This document shows, piece by piece, positions 13,510 to 16,948 of a stretch of 16,948 nucleotides of DNA (positions are counted from its first letter, which is position 1; every line of letters begins with the position of its first letter). The stretch spans positions 1 through 16,948 of the forward strand of contig JASEIA010000026.1 in NCBI GenBank assembly GCA_030018575.1, given 5' to 3'. This DNA comes from Nanobdellota archaeon. Lineage in GTDB: Archaea; Nanobdellota; Nanobdellia; SCGC-AAA011-G17; GW2011-AR17. The translations under genes and the position numbers were made by a program. The notes beneath the pieces were generated by a model. It searched no databases and was not told the DNA's origin. It was given only the letters and a program-made list of their open reading frames with translations.

Positions 13510-15783
13510 ATGGTAAAGGAAATAACAGGCAAGGCGCATGCCTGCATAAGGGAGGGGTTTAATGCAGGGGCGGGGTGGAAAGGCTCTCTGGATGAATTCC
13601 TGGGGCTTATGCAGGAAGACCCTGCAAAATACATGCGCACAGGCGTGCAGTTCATATCTGACATGATAAATTATTTTGGGTTTGCTGAAGTGAATGACTG
13701 CGGAGAAAAGCTGAAGCATTACACTCTTTTTGACGATACGCTTGGGGTTGGCGAAGGGGTTTACGGCCAGGACAGGATGCTGATGCAGCTTGTTTCCAAG
13801 ATAGAAAGAATTGCAAAAGGGGGGGGCGATGAAAGGATTTTTATCCTGAAGGGGCCTGTTGCAACTGCAAAAACAAGCATCATAAGGCTGATGATAAGAG
13901 GGGCTGAGGAATATTCAAAAACACCTGAAGGCGGGGTTTACACATTCAACTGGGTTTTTCCCATGCGCGAAAAGAAAAAAGGGCTTGGATTTAACTCAAA
14001 AGAGCATGAGCATGAAGAATGCTATGCGCGCCTAAAGCGTTCTGACGCTCTTGCAAACATACTCTGCCAGCTGAATGACAGCCCCCTGCTCCTTTATCCA
14101 AGAAGGCAGAGAAAGGAAATAATTGAGGGAATTATAGAGAAAAGCGGAAAAAGCGTGAAAATTCCCTCTAAGATACTGAAGAGCGATCTATGCTTTAACT
14201 GCCAGGCAATTTACAAAAGGCTTCTTGAGGAATATGGAGGGGACATTGACAGGGTTTTTAGGCACGTGCAGGTTGAAAGGCTGGGCTTTTCAGAGGTATG
14301 CCAGGTTGGGTGCGCAACTGTTCAGCCTGCCAGAAACCTTGACGGGGACGCGCCGATAATCACAATGGACACGGAATCATACAGCCACGTAGGGGACCTG
14401 CTCAAAGGAATAGAGCTTCGCAGGTTCTCGGGAAAATGGGTTGATGCAAACCGGGGAATCATACATTACTCTGAAATATTTGAAAGGTCAGGCGGATACC
14501 TTAAGCACCTTCTTGGCGCTGCGCAGGAATTCATAATTGATTTCAACGGGGTGCAGAGCTTTGTTGACGTAATGATTATCGGCACAACTAACATGGACCA
14601 GTACAAAAGCGCCTCCCAAGTAAAAGAGAACAAGGGGCTCATGGACAGGACAAGGGGGGTTGATGTGGGATATATACTGCAGCCGTCACAGGAGGCAAGG
14701 ATATACAGGAGGCAGTTTGATGAGTGCGGGTATACTGAGAAAAATGAAGGGGGGGGAAGGCACATAATGCCCCATGTTGTTGATATGATGTCTATATGGA
14801 ACGTGATGACAAGGCTGATAAGGCCTTCTTCTGAAAGTTATGCAAAATCAGTGCATGACAGCGTAAGAAAAGTAATAACAGAAATGAGCCCGCTTGTGAA
14901 GGCGAAGCTTTATGACGGCATTATCCACCAGGGGCTCAAGCTTGAGGAAAAGCTGATGTTTGTGGACTCCAAGCTGCAGAGGTTGATAAGAAATGAGCAC
15001 CACGGCGAGGGCATGAGCGGCATTTCCCCCAGGACAATGCAGAACTTTGTTGCCGACCTCATAAGCAGGAAAGAGGCTGAAGAGAAAAAAGAAGGGCTTG
15101 ATTCATCCTGCCTGAGTTTTCATAAGGTAAAGCTTGCGCTTAGCGAGCTTATTGCGCAAAATCCTCGCGAGCTTGAGGGCATCAAGGCGGACAGCGAGGG
15201 GTATGGGCAATTCCCAAACATGGTTGAATTTGTGGAAACAGAATACCGCCATATTGTCTCTTCAGAGATAAAGAGGGCGTTTATAGGAATTACGCCTGAA
15301 AAAAGAAAGGAGCTTATAGAAAAATACCTTAACAATGTTGAGGCTTTTATCACAAAGCAGGCAAAAACAGAGCCGGATATTCCATTTATGGAATTCATTG
15401 AAAAAAACATGGGGATGAAGCCCGGGCCGGAAGTGCGCGATTTTATCGGGAAAAAAGTCGCGGAAATAGTGAGCGGCATTCAAAACAGGGACAGCAATAT
15501 TCTGGTGGGCATGGAATTTGTTTATGATAATATCTTTTCAAAGCTCGACACCGGGCTTTTTGAGGACAAGAAGGAAAAGCTGGGGCTTACAAATGAAAAA
15601 ATGCAGCCTGTTGTAAAATCATTCGGCACAAGGCAGTTTGATGACTATTCAGATGACGTGAAGGAAACAATAAGCTCTATGTTTGACGAGCTCATTTCAA
15701 GATACGGCTACTGCGGGCAGTGCGCAAAAAACATAGTCTGCGAGGCGCTTGAAGAGGGCTTTGTCGGCAGGAATAAAAAATAA
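13510..15783 (+). CDS. prkA: Second, divergent PrkA-family protein kinase, 757 aa
   Basis: The same architecture as the first gene of the operon is visible, but the sequence is highly diverged. Features are a GVYGQDRMLMQLVSKIE box, Walker A GPVATAKT (115-122, with Ala before Lys and a second Gly lost), an insertion with CFNC, DANRGIIHYSEIF in place of NRGMIEFIEVL, LGAAQEF, IIGTTNMDQY, LMDRTRGVDVGY, and a terminal CGQC (735-738) at the position of CPHC in PrkA1. Paired PrkA proteins around this cluster are known from halophilic archaea (recollection), suggesting a heteromeric kinase. It starts 10 bp after the spoVR stop, with a GTGAT-like site just upstream. It is longer than bacterial PrkA. 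Whether both paralogues keep kinase activity cannot be seen. Confidence 0.9.
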   Translation: MVKEITGKAHACIREGFNAGAGWKGSLDEFLGLMQEDPAKYMRTGVQFISDMINYFGFAEVNDCGEKLKHYTLFDDTLGVGEGVYGQDRMLMQLVSKIERIAKGGGDERIFILKGPVATAKTSIIRLMIRGAEEYSKTPEGGVYTFNWVFPMREKKKGLGFNSKEHEHEECYARLKRSDALANILCQLNDSPLLLYPRRQRKEIIEGIIEKSGKSVKIPSKILKSDLCFNCQAIYKRLLEEYGGDIDRVFRHVQVERLGFSEVCQVGCATVQPARNLDGDAPIITMDTESYSHVGDLLKGIELRRFSGKWVDANRGIIHYSEIFERSGGYLKHLLGAAQEFIIDFNGVQSFVDVMIIGTTNMDQYKSASQVKENKGLMDRTRGVDVGYILQPSQEARIYRRQFDECGYTEKNEGGGRHIMPHVVDMMSIWNVMTRLIRPSSESYAKSVHDSVRKVITEMSPLVKAKLYDGIIHQGLKLEEKLMFVDSKLQRLIRNEHHGEGMSGISPRTMQNFVADLISRKEAEEKKEGLDSSCLSFHKVKLALSELIAQNPRELEGIKADSEGYGQFPNMVEFVETEYRHIVSSEIKRAFIGITPEKRKELIEKYLNNVEAFITKQAKTEPDIPFMEFIEKNMGMKPGPEVRDFIGKKVAEIVSGIQNRDSNILVGMEFVYDNIFSKLDTGLFEDKKEKLGLTNEKMQPVVKSFGTRQFDDYSDDVKETISSMFDELISRYGYCGQCAKNIVCEALEEGFVGRNKK

Positions 15784-15795
15784 GGGGGATGAAAA

Positions 15796-16611
15796 ATGAA
15801 GCCATGGAAAAGAAGCATTAAAAGCGAATTCAAGGGCATGTATTCCGAGCACGGAAACCTGCCGGTCATAACTGTCAATCCGATGTTTTCTGTTGAGAGG
15901 CACATACTGATGCTTGGCTCTGAGTTTGGAGACAGGGGATTTTGCGCTGATTCAATCCTGAATGTTGCAAGGCAGTTTATGGGAGATTATAAACCATTTT
16001 ATACAAAGGTTACCCTTATTCCGGTGCTTGACACAGAAGGGCACCCTGGCAAGTGCGGGATAATATCGCCTGAAGGCTTTGAAAGCCCGTCTTATTTGTC
16101 AGGCGGGAAGCCTTCAAAGGAAATGCCTGCTGATGTCAGGGATTTGCTTTCCATTGTGAGGCAGGAGAAATACAATTTGGTGTTGCAGGCCACTTCGATT
16201 GCTAAGGAAAGCTGGCCTTACTGCGACGGCTATTTTGTTGTCCCTGCCGTGTCTGTTGTTTCTTCAGGGGAAAAAACATTCTTTTCAATAAGACCCGAGA
16301 CAAAGGACATTGCAGGCACTTTGCTTTCCGCTGCAAAGCAGCATGCCCGTCTTCAGTCTCTGAATACAGAAGGCGTTGTTGGGGACAGGTATGTTGTTGC
16401 GCGCGAAGGAATTTTATTGCCTGCTTCTGTATCTGGCGAGAGTGTTGAAATTCATACCCGCAACATAGTTTCTCTTGCCTGCATTGAGAACAGGGTGGAG
16501 TGCATAACCCTTGTTGCCGCTTCTTCTAAAAATGCCGACTGCTCTGCCCCGCGCAAGGCGCACACGGCTGCATTGGAAGCGGTTATAAGGCTGTATGAGA
16601 AGAATAATTAA
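15796..16611 (+). CDS. M14-like (carboxypeptidase/desuccinylase fold) protein, probably catalytically inactive, 271 aa
   Basis: The last gene of the prkA operon starts 12 bp after the prkA2 stop with GGGGGAT as ribosome binding site. I do not recognise it with certainty. The order of motifs recalls the M14 family of AstE/aspartoacylase-type: a strand then GSEFGDRG (41-48) where GxHGxE is expected, VTLIPVLDTEGHPGK (72-86) like the iPxxNPDG motif, NLVLQATS (127-134) where the DLH zinc ligand is expected, and ITLVAAS (237-243) where the catalytic Glu would sit. A final helix HTAALEAVIRLYE matches the usual end. All zinc and catalytic positions look replaced, so it would be a binding protein, not an enzyme. 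No signal peptide is visible. Alternatively it is an unrelated alpha/beta protein. Confidence 0.4.
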   Translation: MKPWKRSIKSEFKGMYSEHGNLPVITVNPMFSVERHILMLGSEFGDRGFCADSILNVARQFMGDYKPFYTKVTLIPVLDTEGHPGKCGIISPEGFESPSYLSGGKPSKEMPADVRDLLSIVRQEKYNLVLQATSIAKESWPYCDGYFVVPAVSVVSSGEKTFFSIRPETKDIAGTLLSAAKQHARLQSLNTEGVVGDRYVVAREGILLPASVSGESVEIHTRNIVSLACIENRVECITLVAASSKNADCSAPRKAHTAALEAVIRLYEKNN

Positions 16612-16799
16612 TTCTTTTTTCTTATTATCACAATGCCATAATAAATTGACAGAATTAACAGCACTGCAACCACGTTAAACCCGTCGAAGAACAACCTGCA
16701 GACAGTGCTCGAGAACCACTGTTCTCGGCACACCGAAAATCCGCTATTTTCGATTGGTTGATCATCAGTGCGGGCATACTCGCTTTGCTCGTAGCCCAC
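16608..16799 (-). pseudogene. Duplicated C-terminal membrane-anchor fragment
   Basis: The frame ends FFDGFNVVAVLLILSIYYG followed by IVIIRKKN and a stop that overlaps, convergently, the stop of the M14-like gene. The last 84 bp (16608-16691) are a diverged copy of the 3' end of the gene at 16813-16948. The upstream 36 codons (from ATG at 16799) have no similarity to that gene and are made of hairpin-rich DNA, so they are probably not a real protein N-terminus. A Shine-Dalgarno sequence is not evident. I regard this as a remnant of a 3'-end duplication rather than a functional gene. Confidence 0.5.
16708..16798. repeat. Cluster of three small hairpins between the repeat copies
   Basis: CGAGAAC (16710-16716) pairs with GTTCTCG (16721-16727). 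CGAAAAT (16734-16740) pairs with ATTTTCG (16746-16752). GGGC (16772-16775) pairs with GCCC (16794-16797) around a partly paired interior containing CTCGCTTTGCTCG. The density of palindromes suggests an inserted REP- or MITE-like piece; no family could be named. Confidence 0.5.
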
Positions 16800-16812
16800 A
16801 GAAACAATTCAT

Positions 16813-16948
16813 TTATTTCTTTTTTCTTACAATAACAATTGCATAATAAATAGACAAGACGAGCAATACTGCAACCACGTTAAACCCGTCGAAGAATGGG
16901 AATTCTTTATCTTCAATGCATTCCTTGTAGCGGTTGTTATATTGGTTT
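16813..16948 (-). CDS. C-terminus of a membrane-anchored protein (partial)
   Basis: The minus-strand frame enters from the window edge as NQYNNRYKECIEDKEFP and continues with FFDGFNVVAVLLVLSIYYAIVIVRKKK to TAA at 16813-16815. A hydrophobic segment of about 19 residues followed by RKKK is a classic C-terminal membrane anchor, with the bulk of the protein presumably outside the cell. The layout of a short motif, a transmembrane helix and a basic tail also recalls archaeal C-terminal sorting signals such as PGF-CTERM, but no known tag motif is recognisable. Its identity cannot be told from 44 residues. Confidence 0.65.
   Translation of the reverse strand, partial: NQYNNRYKECIEDKEFPFFDGFNVVAVLLVLSIYYAIVIVRKKK

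Larger units (their letters stand above)
16608..16896. repeat. Pair of 84-bp direct repeats (3' gene ends)
   Basis: Copies 16608-16691 and 16813-16896 share the frame, the stop position and a 29-base identical run at one end (actgcaacc...gaagaa); the rest is diverged but alignable. They encode FFDGFNVVAVLL(I/V)LSIYY(G/A)IVI(I/V)RKK in both cases. Confidence 0.8.

Overview
The window looks archaeal. It holds a full-length aIF5B-type translation factor gene. Its promoters follow the archaeal plan of a BRE-like A-run plus a TTTATATA-type TATA box about 25 bp before the transcript start, and several are placed so that the mRNA would be leaderless. Other genes have GGAGG-type ribosome binding sites. 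Arginine is mostly AGG/AGA, and families common in archaea appear (archaeal ATPases, DUF1284, AbiE). I cannot fix the lineage; a DPANN or other uncultivated archaeon is a guess from overall character.

Left part (1-2640, minus strand): a tightly coupled operon read leftward. A DUF1284-like cysteine protein is followed by three tandem paralogues that join a SirB1-like (transglutaminase-fold) domain to TPR repeats; the third runs off the window. Every junction is an ATGA stop/start overlap.

Accessory block (2640-6775): an archaeal AAA ATPase with a PD-(D/E)xK tail, preceded by a duplicated and palindromic start region; an AbiEi/AbiEii-type (type IV) antitoxin/toxin pair; an IS200-type element carrying only tnpA; an orphan 60-residue helix-turn-helix piece resembling the N-terminus of ISAzo13 transposases; and a 44-codon remnant of a second archaeal ATPase gene that still has a TATA box flanked by two copies of a perfect palindrome. 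This reads as a turnover hotspot beside the housekeeping gene infB.

Core part (6775-16611): infB on the minus strand, and divergently a five-gene operon prkA1 - yeaH-like (DUF444/VWA) - spoVR - prkA2 - M14-like gene. The PrkA/YeaH/SpoVR trio is a known conserved cluster (E. coli yeaG-yeaH and ycgB) linked to starvation and stationary-phase or sporulation physiology. Here there are two divergent PrkA kinases and an added, apparently inactive carboxypeptidase/desuccinylase-fold protein. The leader RNA starts in a 9-bp hairpin just upstream of a strong Shine-Dalgarno sequence.

Right end (16608-16948, minus strand): the 3' end of a gene for a C-terminally membrane-anchored protein, plus a diverged tandem copy of that same 84-bp 3' end. 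The two copies are separated by about 120 bp rich in small hairpins.
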